Positions 1 to 4,748 of a stretch of 22,095 bases of DNA are shown here, in pieces. The position numbers were made by a program, and so were the translations under genes. The stretch comes from a virus: IMG/VR virus record IMGVR_UViG_3300046451_000328, positions 1 to 22,095 of that record. The stretch is one strand, 5' to 3'. Under the pieces are notes generated by a model. That model searched no databases, was not told where the DNA came from, and saw only the letters and a program-made list of their open reading frames with translations. Position 1 is the stretch's first letter. Each line of letters begins with the position of its first letter.

Positions 1-79
1 CTATTCCATTTATCCATTCTGTGTAAGTTACTTTTTTACTGATTTGTCCGTTTACTAAATAAGTTCTCATTGGTTTCAT
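1..79 (-). CDS. Partial small hypothetical protein (N-terminus only)
   Basis: An open frame starts with ATG at 77-79 and runs off the left edge after 26 codons, beginning MKPMRTYLVNG. A second in-frame ATG lies three codons in. It follows the same-strand 99-aa gene after a 55-bp gap and has an A-rich leader like its neighbours. The visible part is too short to assign a family. It is called a gene because the frame is open to the edge and it continues the row of small minus-strand genes. The function is unknown and the true start could be either ATG. Confidence 0.5.
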   Translation of the reverse strand, partial: MKPMRTYLVNGQISKKVTYTEWINGI

Positions 80-95
80 AATATAATTTTTTTGT

Positions 96-118
96 ATAGA
101 TAACTATGTGCTATCTAT
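96..118. repeat. Inverted repeat upstream of the left-edge gene
   Basis: ATAGATA at 96-102 is perfectly complementary to TATCTAT at 112-118, with a 9-nt spacer. It lies in the 55-bp gap just upstream of the left-edge gene, so it could be an operator or a weak RNA hairpin. There is no T-run beside it, so it is not a convincing terminator. In DNA this AT-rich a 7-bp match can arise by chance. Confidence 0.35.
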
Positions 119-134
119 GGTTGTCTATTGTTTT

Positions 135-434
135 TTAAATATTAATTATTAATGCTCTGTCATCTACTACTAAATCTACTAACTTATTATCTAATAAATG
201 TTTCCACTCATTATGTATATTTAGCACTTTCATCATACCTTTTGCAGTCTGTGGCTCACTATCTTTCTCGTTTAGCCATATTGCAAATGTCTGTTTTCCA
301 TCTCCCCTATGCTCTCCTATATGCTGAAAAGGGCTACTCCATTCATCTGATAATTGCTTTATCAAATCTGTTCTTGTAGTAGTAATTTCTATTTTTGGAT
401 TTTTCATATCTGTTGTATTTAAAAATATTTTCAT
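135..434 (-). CDS. Hypothetical protein, 99 aa
   Basis: Small soluble protein of no recognised family, mixed in charge and without membrane segments or cysteine motifs. The middle contains the stretch EWSSPFQHIGEHRGDGKQTF, followed by a more basic region and a hydrophobic end. The ATG at 432-434 has an A-rich leader with no Shine-Dalgarno sequence, as is usual in Bacteroidota and their phages. It is 11 bp after the 65-aa gene and probably belongs to the operon driven by the promoter at 960-991. Its place among small genes outside the structural block suggests an early or host-interaction role, which is inference only. Confidence 0.7.
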   Translation of the reverse strand: MKIFLNTTDMKNPKIEITTTRTDLIKQLSDEWSSPFQHIGEHRGDGKQTFAIWLNEKDSEPQTAKGMMKVLNIHNEWKHLLDNKLVDLVVDDRALIINI

Positions 435-445
435 TGTGTTTGTTT

Positions 446-643
446 TTAGTTAATTAATTTTTGTATAATCTTTCCTTTACTTATGTAATATTCTTTTAAC
501 TTATTGTAAGCCAATCTATCACAATAAAATTCTCTCTGATGTTCTACTCCTACTTCTGGATTCCATCTTGAAATGTTGAGGGTTTCATCACAACAAATCA
601 TTGTCTTTTTATTTTCTAATTGTATGTAAATATCTTCTCTCAT
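446..643 (-). CDS. Hypothetical protein, 65 aa
   Basis: Small protein of unknown function with adjacent cysteines (MICCDET near residue 17), a third cysteine near residue 41 and a lysine-rich end. No recognised domain or membrane segment. Its ATG (641-643) overlaps the TAA of the upstream 96-aa gene in a TAATG arrangement, which suggests translational coupling and supports this start. It probably shares the promoter at 960-991 with that gene. Confidence 0.7.
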   Translation of the reverse strand: MREDIYIQLENKKTMICCDETLNISRWNPEVGVEHQREFYCDRLAYNKLKEYYISKGKIIQKLIN

Positions 644-933
644 TATTTCTGTTCTTGTTTTAATGTTTCATTTAGACCATTTACTCTCATCATTACAATA
701 GTTACTGATGATTCATATTCATCTTTGTTATAAATTGTACATTCTTTTCTATCATAATAATATCCTTTGGCTGGTCTAAATTGCTTACATAATTCTGCGT
801 AACTCATATCTTTCATATCTTCCTCCTTTATATAATCTGTTGCTACTTCATACGCTTTTGTTAGATTTGAACATAATCCTAAAATTCCATCTTCGCTACC
901 ACTTACTACATACATTTTTTTTAATTCTGACAT
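643..933 (-). CDS. Hypothetical protein, 96 aa, first gene of a promoter-led small operon
   Basis: Unrecognised small protein. It opens MSELKKMYVVSGSEDGILGL, the kind of beta-strand start seen in small phage proteins that take a residue-by-residue user of the form 'YVVSG..DG'. The middle is acidic and lysine-rich and contains KGYYYDRKE. No transmembrane segment or catalytic motif is visible. The ATG at 931-933 sits about 27 nt downstream of a clear promoter -7 box (960-967), so it is probably the first gene of a unit that continues through the 65-aa and 99-aa genes. It ends in a TAATG overlap with the 65-aa gene. Function unknown; an early or accessory role is inferred from the promoter. Confidence 0.75.
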   Translation of the reverse strand: MSELKKMYVVSGSEDGILGLCSNLTKAYEVATDYIKEEDMKDMSYAELCKQFRPAKGYYYDRKECTIYNKDEYESSVTIVMMRVNGLNETLKQEQK

Positions 934-959
934 TTGATTTTGTGTTTTTTAATTATATG

Positions 960-991
960 TAAATATACAATGTTTTTTTAAAGTATGCAAA
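960..991 (-). promoter_or_regulatory. Bacteroidota-type promoter A
   Basis: Read on the minus strand, a TTTG -33 box (988-991) is followed after exactly 20 nt by TATATTTA (960-967). This fits the Bacteroidota sigma-A pattern of TTTG and TAnnTTTG, with A in place of the last G. The same two boxes with the same 20-nt spacing occur in promoter B at 1658-1689. A 21-nt block covering the -7 box (949-969) is identical in both. A palindrome lies over the -33 box, so the promoter is probably repressible. Confidence 0.75.
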
Positions 992-1000
992 TTATTTGCA
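986..1000. promoter_or_regulatory. Perfect palindrome over the -33 box of promoter A (putative operator)
   Basis: TGCAAATTATTTGCA is a perfect inverted repeat with 7-bp arms around one central base. It covers the -33 TTTG of promoter A, where a bound protein would block RNA polymerase. Related TGCAA-N5-TTGCA sites occur at 1684-1698 and 1770-1784. The regulator is not identified in this window. Confidence 0.65.
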
Positions 1001-1027
1001 CATTATTTATAAGTTTATTTAGTTATT

Positions 1028-1309
1028 CTATAATACTCTTAAATCTTGTTTTCCTATAAAACTCTCATCTACCTTGTGATTTAGCCATCTGTGATTGAAA
1101 CAAACTTTAACGGCTACCCACATATTTAAGCGTTGACTCGCCCAAGCATTTGCTTGTTTTTCTGTGTGAAATTTTGCTGGTTTAGTATTGAAAGTATCTA
1201 TTGTGGTTTCACACTTTGATTCATTCTCGTTTGCTATCTGTAAACTTTCTTCATCTAATACTACCCATAATTTAGTAGATTTTTCTGTTGCTGTAAATTG
1301 TCCTCTCAT
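1028..1309 (-). CDS. Hypothetical protein, 93 aa
   Basis: Small soluble protein of no recognised family. It has a central AKFHTEKQANAWASQRLNMW segment rich in aromatic and polar residues, two cysteines and three tryptophans in the second half. No membrane segment is predicted. The start at 1307-1309 has an A-rich leader (AATAAATAAAAAAATAG). The gene follows the 96-aa gene at 1337-1627 by 27 bp and is probably transcribed with it from promoter B. The segment 'TEKQANAWASQRL' resembles short amphipathic helices in small phage proteins but does not permit a functional call. Confidence 0.7.
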   Translation of the reverse strand: MRGQFTATEKSTKLWVVLDEESLQIANENESKCETTIDTFNTKPAKFHTEKQANAWASQRLNMWVAVKVCFNHRWLNHKVDESFIGKQDLRVL

Positions 1310-1336
1310 AATTTCTATTTTTTTATTTATTAATTA

Positions 1337-1627
1337 TTAAAAATTGCTTCTCATTGCATTTCCTCTTGTCGCTTGTTCTCCATTTGAAATCCCAAAAGTT
1401 AAATGTCCAAAATGCTCTCTACAAAACTCCATTGTAATTTCATCATCAAACTTCATACGCTTATCATTTAATCTTAACTCAAACCAAATGTTCTGAAATC
1501 CGTTGTCAAAAGTGTGTAATGTAATAAATGCTCTATCTTCTATTGCATCAAATCCTTCTGTTGATAAACATTGTAATTCATTTGTTGTGATTTTTCTTCC
1601 TCCGATGTGTTTGCTAAAATTTTCCAT
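1337..1627 (-). CDS. Hypothetical protein, 96 aa, first gene after promoter B
   Basis: Unrecognised small protein, mixed alpha/beta in composition, with the segments GGRKITTNELQCL, FQNIWFELRLNDKRMKF and EHFGHLTFGISNGEQATRGN. No signal peptide, membrane segment or cysteine cluster. The ATG at 1625-1627 lies about 31 nt from the -7 box of promoter B, with an ACATAAAAAAACACAAA leader that closely matches the leader of the other promoter-led gene at 933. It is probably co-transcribed with the 93-aa gene. Function unknown; position suggests early or accessory. Confidence 0.7.
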   Translation of the reverse strand: MENFSKHIGGRKITTNELQCLSTEGFDAIEDRAFITLHTFDNGFQNIWFELRLNDKRMKFDDEITMEFCREHFGHLTFGISNGEQATRGNAMRSNF

Positions 1628-1657
1628 TTTGTGTTTTTTTATGTTATTAATTATATG

Positions 1658-1689
1658 TAAATATACATTTATTTTTCATTGTATGCAAA
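1658..1689 (-). promoter_or_regulatory. Bacteroidota-type promoter B
   Basis: On the minus strand TTTG (1686-1689) is followed after 20 nt by TATATTTA (1658-1665), the same boxes and spacing as promoter A. The 21-nt block 1647-1667 is identical to 949-969. It would drive the genes at 1627 and 1309. A TGCAA...TTGCA palindrome covers the -33 box. The duplication of both promoter and operator argues for co-regulation of the two small-gene units. Confidence 0.75.
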
Positions 1690-1698
1690 TATATTGCA
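1684..1698. promoter_or_regulatory. Palindrome over the -33 box of promoter B (putative operator)
   Basis: TGCAAATATATTGCA has 5-bp arms (TGCAA/TTGCA) around five bases and covers the -33 TTTG, as at promoter A. It differs by one base from the distal site at 1770-1784. Its repeated placement at two promoters is the main support. Confidence 0.6.
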
Positions 1699-1719
1699 AC
1701 AATATAACATAGGTAGTTT

Positions 1720-1732
1720 ATTGATTATCAAT
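1720..1732. repeat. 13-nt perfect palindrome
   Basis: ATTGATTATCAAT is a perfect inverted repeat with 6-bp arms around one base, between the promoter B operator and the distal TGCAA site. It could be a second operator. Being short and AT-rich, it may also be chance. Confidence 0.35.
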
Positions 1733-1769
1733 CAGTTACGAATATAAGAAGAAAATTGTTGTTATTTGT

Positions 1770-1784
1770 TGCAAATTTATTGCA
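1770..1784. promoter_or_regulatory. Distal third copy of the TGCAA-type palindrome
   Basis: TGCAAATTTATTGCA has the same arms and spacing as the promoter B site and one differing base. No matching -7 box lies 20 nt downstream on the minus strand, so it is not another promoter of the same type. Its centre is 86 bp from that of the promoter B site, about eight helical turns, which would suit cooperative binding or looping. Confidence 0.45.
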
Positions 1785-1876
1785 AAAAGACGTCGCTTTT
1801 GTGTGCATTTAAAGAGATGCAGTAAACATTTAATAGATATTAGTAGGCAATATGCCAGTCTGCACCCCCTTAAATG

Positions 1877-1917
1877 CTAAATAGGAGAAGGCTATTATGA
1901 GACCTCCCCCTATTTAA
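1877..1917 (-). ncRNA. Minus-sense RNA hairpin downstream of the holin-like gene
   Basis: Arms 1877-1891 and 1903-1917 pair over 15 bp in the minus-strand RNA (12 Watson-Crick, 3 G-U) around an 11-nt loop. In plus-strand RNA the three wobble positions become A-C mismatches, so the structure suits transcripts running in the same direction as the genes. No U-run follows, so it is not a standard intrinsic terminator. It may be a 3' end stabiliser, a processing site or part of a small RNA in the leader of the next operon. Confidence 0.55.
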
Positions 1918-1948
1918 ACAAGTACACAATTATAGAAAACGTTAGGTT

Positions 1949-2140
1949 TTATTTTTTACCAGAATCGGCAATCCCTTGACCTAAAACAAGTGTTAAAAGT
2001 GAGTAAAATACTTGTGTAGCAGTTTCTACGTCCATACCTAAAAACTTGCACATCACTGGTACTACAATGCTCGAAATTGCATACCAGAATTTTTTTGATT
2101 TAAGCATCTGCCCTAAAACGAATTTTTGTAAGAATATCAT
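1949..2140 (-). CDS. Small holin-like membrane protein, 63 aa
   Basis: Probable holin, which would permeabilise the inner membrane at the end of infection. It has a positively charged N-terminus (MLKSKKFW from residue 12), a hydrophobic segment at about 18-36 (FWYAISSIVVPVMCKFLGM), a second amphipathic or hydrophobic segment at about 40-56, and a short charged tail GQGIADSGKK. Endings of this kind are common in small holin-like proteins of marine and Bacteroidota phages. It starts 1 bp after the DUF5675-like gene ends, typical of holin/endolysin pairs. An internal ATG at codon 12 (MLKSKK) could give a shorter form, the kind of dual start known from lambda S. The call rests on size, topology and context. 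Confidence 0.65.
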   Translation of the reverse strand: MIFLQKFVLGQMLKSKKFWYAISSIVVPVMCKFLGMDVETATQVFYSLLTLVLGQGIADSGKK

Positions 2141-2141
2141 A

Positions 2142-2603
2142 TTATCTATTTTTGATTATTAAATTAATGTTTCCACTTCTTTCTCCCTTATTTGTTAAAT
2201 TCTGCATTAAACTTGTATGTGCTTTTTTGCTTAATCCAACAAAATTTTTCTTTCTAGTTTGTCCAGTTAATATGCAGCCCTTACTATTTGAGGTATTATT
2301 TCCTATATGAAATAAGATATAACTTCTGTTAGGTACTTCATTAACTATTAGATGATTGTATTTGTAACTTCTTGATTCATCTGCACTTCTTATTCTAATA
2401 TTATATTTACCTTCTGGAATGCAAGATATGCTTTTTTGATTGTCTAACCAAGGCAATTCTAAAGTTTCACACTCATACTCTCCATCTACATATAATTTCC
2501 CTAATGTAGAGTCTTGTGTCATATCATCTCTAATTAGCAGTAAATTGATAGGTTTAGGCTCACAGAACGCCTTTAATATGATGTCTTTAACCTTACCTAT
2601 CAT
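2142..2603 (-). CDS. DUF5675-like protein, candidate lytic enzyme, 153 aa
   Basis: Recognised from memory as a DUF5675-type protein. After a short N-terminal extension come LELPW at 48-52, SCIPEGKY at 60-67 and a core HIGNNTSNSKGCIL with His99, Gly101-Asn102, Gly109 and Cys110. This His and Gly-Cys layout recalls the HG...S.GC(I/V)R signature of YkuD L,D-transpeptidase folds, but shared fold or activity is inference. It lies between two small membrane proteins, where an endolysin is expected, and no classical lysozyme, amidase or peptidase gene is present in the window. Its first 11 bp overlap the end of the upstream 58-aa gene. No signal peptide is evident. It could instead be a virion-associated or accessory protein. 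Confidence 0.7.
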   Translation of the reverse strand: MIGKVKDIILKAFCEPKPINLLLIRDDMTQDSTLGKLYVDGEYECETLELPWLDNQKSISCIPEGKYNIRIRSADESRSYKYNHLIVNEVPNRSYILFHIGNNTSNSKGCILTGQTRKKNFVGLSKKAHTSLMQNLTNKGERSGNINLIIKNR

Positions 2604-2769
2604 TCTTCATTTTTTTGGCTTGATTGTATATAGTGATAATAATTGCTAATGATAGAGATAATGTTGTAAGCATAGCGTTAAAATCTACAATACCAATTCC
2701 AATAGCCCCTAAATTTGTTGTCCATAAAAAAACCGATTCTTTCACACTATTTTGTATTTCTGATTTCAT
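2593..2769 (-). CDS. Small two-TM membrane protein, 58 aa (holin or antiholin candidate)
   Basis: ATG at 2767-2769, TAA at 2593-2595. It opens MKSEIQNSVKESVFLWTTNL. Two hydrophobic stretches are visible at about residues 13-28 and 32-48 (LTTLSLSLAIIITIY), followed by a basic tail QAKKMKNDR, which suits a class II-like holin hairpin. The end overlaps the DUF5675-like start by 11 bp, so the genes are translationally linked. Similar proteins of about 60 aa with a 'LTTLSL.LAI..TIY' motif occur in lysis regions of Bacteroidota and other marine phages, recalled rather than searched. Together with the 63-aa protein it may form a holin/antiholin pair. Confidence 0.7.
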   Translation of the reverse strand: MKSEIQNSVKESVFLWTTNLGAIGIGIVDFNAMLTTLSLSLAIIITIYNQAKKMKNDR

Positions 2770-2868
2770 AATAATTTCTTATTATATTAATTCGTTTTAT
2801 TACAAACCCATAGCTTACTGGTGTAAGTTAAATTTGCATTAATTAAGTTTGTTGTTATTCCGTTGTAT

Positions 2869-3132
2869 CTAATTGTCATATTCTGGTAAGTATTCGTTAT
2901 CTTGTAATTCCCACATTTCTATTCCTAATCCGTCTCCACACCATAAATTAGCATTATATTCTGTGTGCAAAATAAATTTTTTCCAACTCTCAAACATAAA
3001 GAGATAATCCTCAATTATTTGCGAAGTTATTACGAGAATTTCAGTACCATCTAAACTAGTGTATTTATAAGAGATAAATTGCTTATTAAGAACATCAAAT
3101 TGCTGAGAATTTAATAGGTAATAATTTTTCAT
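2869..3132 (-). CDS. Hypothetical protein in lysis cassette, 87 aa
   Basis: Unrecognised soluble acidic protein rich in tyrosine, tryptophan and phenylalanine, with the segments GTEILVITSQIIEDYLFMFESWKKF and EYNANLWCGDGLGIEMWEL. No membrane segment or known active site. The ATG overlaps the TGA of the upstream 72-aa gene as ATGA, so the two are coupled. It is followed by 99 bp with no gene before the 58-aa membrane protein. Location suggests a lysis or virion role, but nothing in the sequence shows which. Confidence 0.7.
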   Translation of the reverse strand: MKNYYLLNSQQFDVLNKQFISYKYTSLDGTEILVITSQIIEDYLFMFESWKKFILHTEYNANLWCGDGLGIEMWELQDNEYLPEYDN

Positions 3133-3347
3133 TTATGTTTGCATTTAGTTAATCCTATTAATTCTTTTTCTAAATTAACAATCCTATCTGAACATTCATT
3201 TATTACTTTAATCTTTTTTTCAAGCCTATTTTCTAATACTTCTAAATCCTCTCCTAATTGATTTATTTGACTGTAAGCAATTCCCATTGTAAAAATGATT
3301 CCTATAATCCATATAATATTTCCTATATTAAGAGTAAAATCTTTCAT
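3129..3347 (-). CDS. N-terminal TM plus coiled-coil protein, 72 aa (spanin-like topology)
   Basis: One strong transmembrane segment at about residues 8-26 (IGNIIWIIGIIFTMGIAYS) is followed by a charged heptad-like coiled coil at about 29-66 (QLGEDLEVLENRLEKKIKVI) and a basic end KCKHK. This topology matches inner-membrane spanins of the Rz type, which bridge the periplasm in Gram-negative lysis, although at 72 aa it is short. It could equally be a small phage membrane protein of another kind. The start shares a TAATG overlap with the LamG gene and the end an ATGA overlap with the 87-aa gene. No nested lipoprotein (Rz1-like) partner was seen. Confidence 0.6.
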   Translation of the reverse strand: MKDFTLNIGNIIWIIGIIFTMGIAYSQINQLGEDLEVLENRLEKKIKVINECSDRIVNLEKELIGLTKCKHK

Positions 3348-4276
3348 TATATATTTTCAAAATTACTGTTTCCACTTACTACAAAAGGATTCCCACCATT
3401 ACCACTTGAATCAGTTCCATCTCCCTCAAATTTATAATAGCCTTTTAAATTACTTGCTGCTGAATGTGTAGTTAAATCTTTTGGAGTTCCCTCATTATAA
3501 ATTTCAGCAACTTCCGAAGCTGATAATTGCTTATTCCACCAAGACAAATCATTGTATTTTGTTTCAGCACTATCTCCAGATTTTGCGTAAGACCAAGAAT
3601 TACTCCCTACTGTTATTTGTCTGTCGGCAGTTGTCATATTTACTGCACCATTACTATTTCCATTAGCATAATATCCACTACCCATATCAGTCCCATTCCA
3701 GTACATTTTTGCATAGTTACCTCCAGCATTTGCCGTAGCACTTTGTGTTATGGTTATTAGTGTAAAATTATCATCTCCAACATTCCCTCTATTTGAAGCA
3801 CTCCAATAACTACTTCCTAATCCAGACGCTTGATAAGCAGCAGCATAATTTCCAGAATTAACTTGCATTAGCCAAAAATTCTGACTATATCTTGTAGGGC
3901 TTCCAGATGCAAATTGATAATAAATTCTATTATTATCTTCTCTGTAATAAATTCTAATTAAATTAGTGTAAGATACATAAGGGTCTACGGCAGATGCAAA
4001 TAAATGTATATTAGTATTTAATGATGTAGACCACCCTACTTTTATCCAAAAACTAATTGAATAAGCATCTGATTGTCTAAAATTAAATTTACCATTAGTA
4101 TCTGCTAACCTTATTGACTGCCCTACTCCAGTTGTTATTGACCTTGAGACACATTTTGTATTTGTAAAACTTGCTGGTATATCAACTCCATTAACTGTAC
4201 TAATTGCATTTTTTTCTACATTAGAAACTTTATTAATATCTCCAATAGGGACATTTGTTATTTTATCTATGCCCAT
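3347..4276 (-). CDS. LamG-domain virion/receptor-binding protein, 309 aa
   Basis: Concanavalin-A/laminin-G-like (LamG_3 type) domain at about residues 45-265. A strand pattern starts at AYSISFWIKVGW and ends in LSWWNKQLSASEVAEIYNEG, the characteristic 'W...L...EV..IYN.G' closing motif. The last stretch LKGYYKFEGDGTDSSGNG is also typical. Such domains usually bind carbohydrate; in phages they occur on tail fibres or as separate adhesion proteins. The region is rich in Gly, Ser, Asn and Tyr. The first 40 residues may anchor it to the virion. It is TAATG-coupled on both sides, in a run of putative virion surface proteins, so a receptor-binding or host-glycan role is the best inference. Confidence 0.8.
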   Translation of the reverse strand: MGIDKITNVPIGDINKVSNVEKNAISTVNGVDIPASFTNTKCVSRSITTGVGQSIRLADTNGKFNFRQSDAYSISFWIKVGWSTSLNTNIHLFASAVDPYVSYTNLIRIYYREDNNRIYYQFASGSPTRYSQNFWLMQVNSGNYAAAYQASGLGSSYWSASNRGNVGDDNFTLITITQSATANAGGNYAKMYWNGTDMGSGYYANGNSNGAVNMTTADRQITVGSNSWSYAKSGDSAETKYNDLSWWNKQLSASEVAEIYNEGTPKDLTTHSAASNLKGYYKFEGDGTDSSGNGGNPFVVSGNSNFENI

Positions 4277-4722
4277 TAAGCGTTAAGAATAAAAGTATTG
4301 TCTGGACTAAAATAAATACAATCTCCATTTTCCTCTATTCCATATCCTATAATTCTTACTGCTTCCCCACTCTGTGATGGTCTTGTAGTAACTACTCTCC
4401 CAGCCGTTGGACTTAAATAAACCGAAGCACCAGCCACATCTATTGCATCAAACATTGTAACTGCACCATTTAGCAACATTCCGTCTACGGCTGGATTTGT
4501 CCCCATCGCTACGGCTAATAATCCTTCATAGTATCCAGTCGCATTATTGTCGGTTGCATACCATACTACACCACCTTCCTCTCCTTGTTTCATAGTATAA
4601 ACTTTTCCAGCAACTGTTGTGCCAGTACCAATGAACGTGATATCCCCACTACCACGTCCATCAGTGCTTGACTGTATATTTACAACTCTGTCCTTTCTTT
4701 TTTCATATTTCTGTGAAGCCAT
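4276..4722 (-). CDS. Beta-rich virion protein, 148 aa
   Basis: Small protein rich in Gly, Val, Thr and Ala. It has a C-terminal module containing ASVYLSPTAGRVVTTRPSQS, EAVRIIGYGIEENG and CIYFSPDNTFI. This 'Y.S.TAG..T...P...G..vRviGy....iyF.Pd..' pattern recurs in tail-fibre or capsid-surface proteins of marine phages (recalled). The N-terminus is short and basic (KYEKRKDR). It lies between the long fibre and the LamG gene, with a TAATG overlap at its 3' end, supporting a structural role. It could be a fibre tip, decoration or collar protein. Confidence 0.65.
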   Translation of the reverse strand: MASQKYEKRKDRVVNIQSSTDGRGSGDITFIGTGTTVAGKVYTMKQGEEGGVVWYATDNNATGYYEGLLAVAMGTNPAVDGMLLNGAVTMFDAIDVAGASVYLSPTAGRVVTTRPSQSGEAVRIIGYGIEENGDCIYFSPDNTFILNA

Positions 4723-4748
4723 AATGTAAAAATACTAAAATTAATTAT

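Larger units (their letters stand above)
1628..1948. other. Non-coding regulatory gap between late and small-gene blocks
   Basis: About 320 bp without a credible gene on either strand; the longest minus-strand frame from an ATG is 26 codons. It separates the lysis cassette from the small unknown genes. It contains promoter B, two TGCAA-type palindromes, a 13-nt palindrome (1720-1732), and a strong minus-sense RNA hairpin (1877-1917). There is also a short GGCA/TGCC stem at about 1846-1856 and a weak AAAAC/GTTTT stem just after the holin stop (about 1935-1949). This is unusually rich for a genome where most genes abut or overlap. Confidence 0.7.

Noticed and set aside
1785-1800. AAAAG/CTTTT stem with T-run on the minus strand as a terminator
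   Set aside because: Only five pairs, four of them A-T; too weak to call.
1884-1918. Plus-strand mini-gene: AGGAG, then ATG and a 6-codon frame with three prolines (MRPPPI)
   Set aside because: It falls inside the minus-sense hairpin, whose G-U pairs favour the other strand; all other genes are on the minus strand and do not use Shine-Dalgarno sites, so the arrangement is most likely chance.
2624-2842. Plus-strand 72-codon frame
   Set aside because: It covers the complement of the 58-aa membrane gene, which has clear membrane topology and an overlap with the next gene.
2800-2868. Promoter-like TGGGTTTG with TTTA 18 nt upstream (minus strand) and a 5-bp stem before the 58-aa gene
   Set aside because: Both boxes deviate from the pattern at 960-991, and AT-rich DNA yields such matches often; not strong enough to list as a feature.
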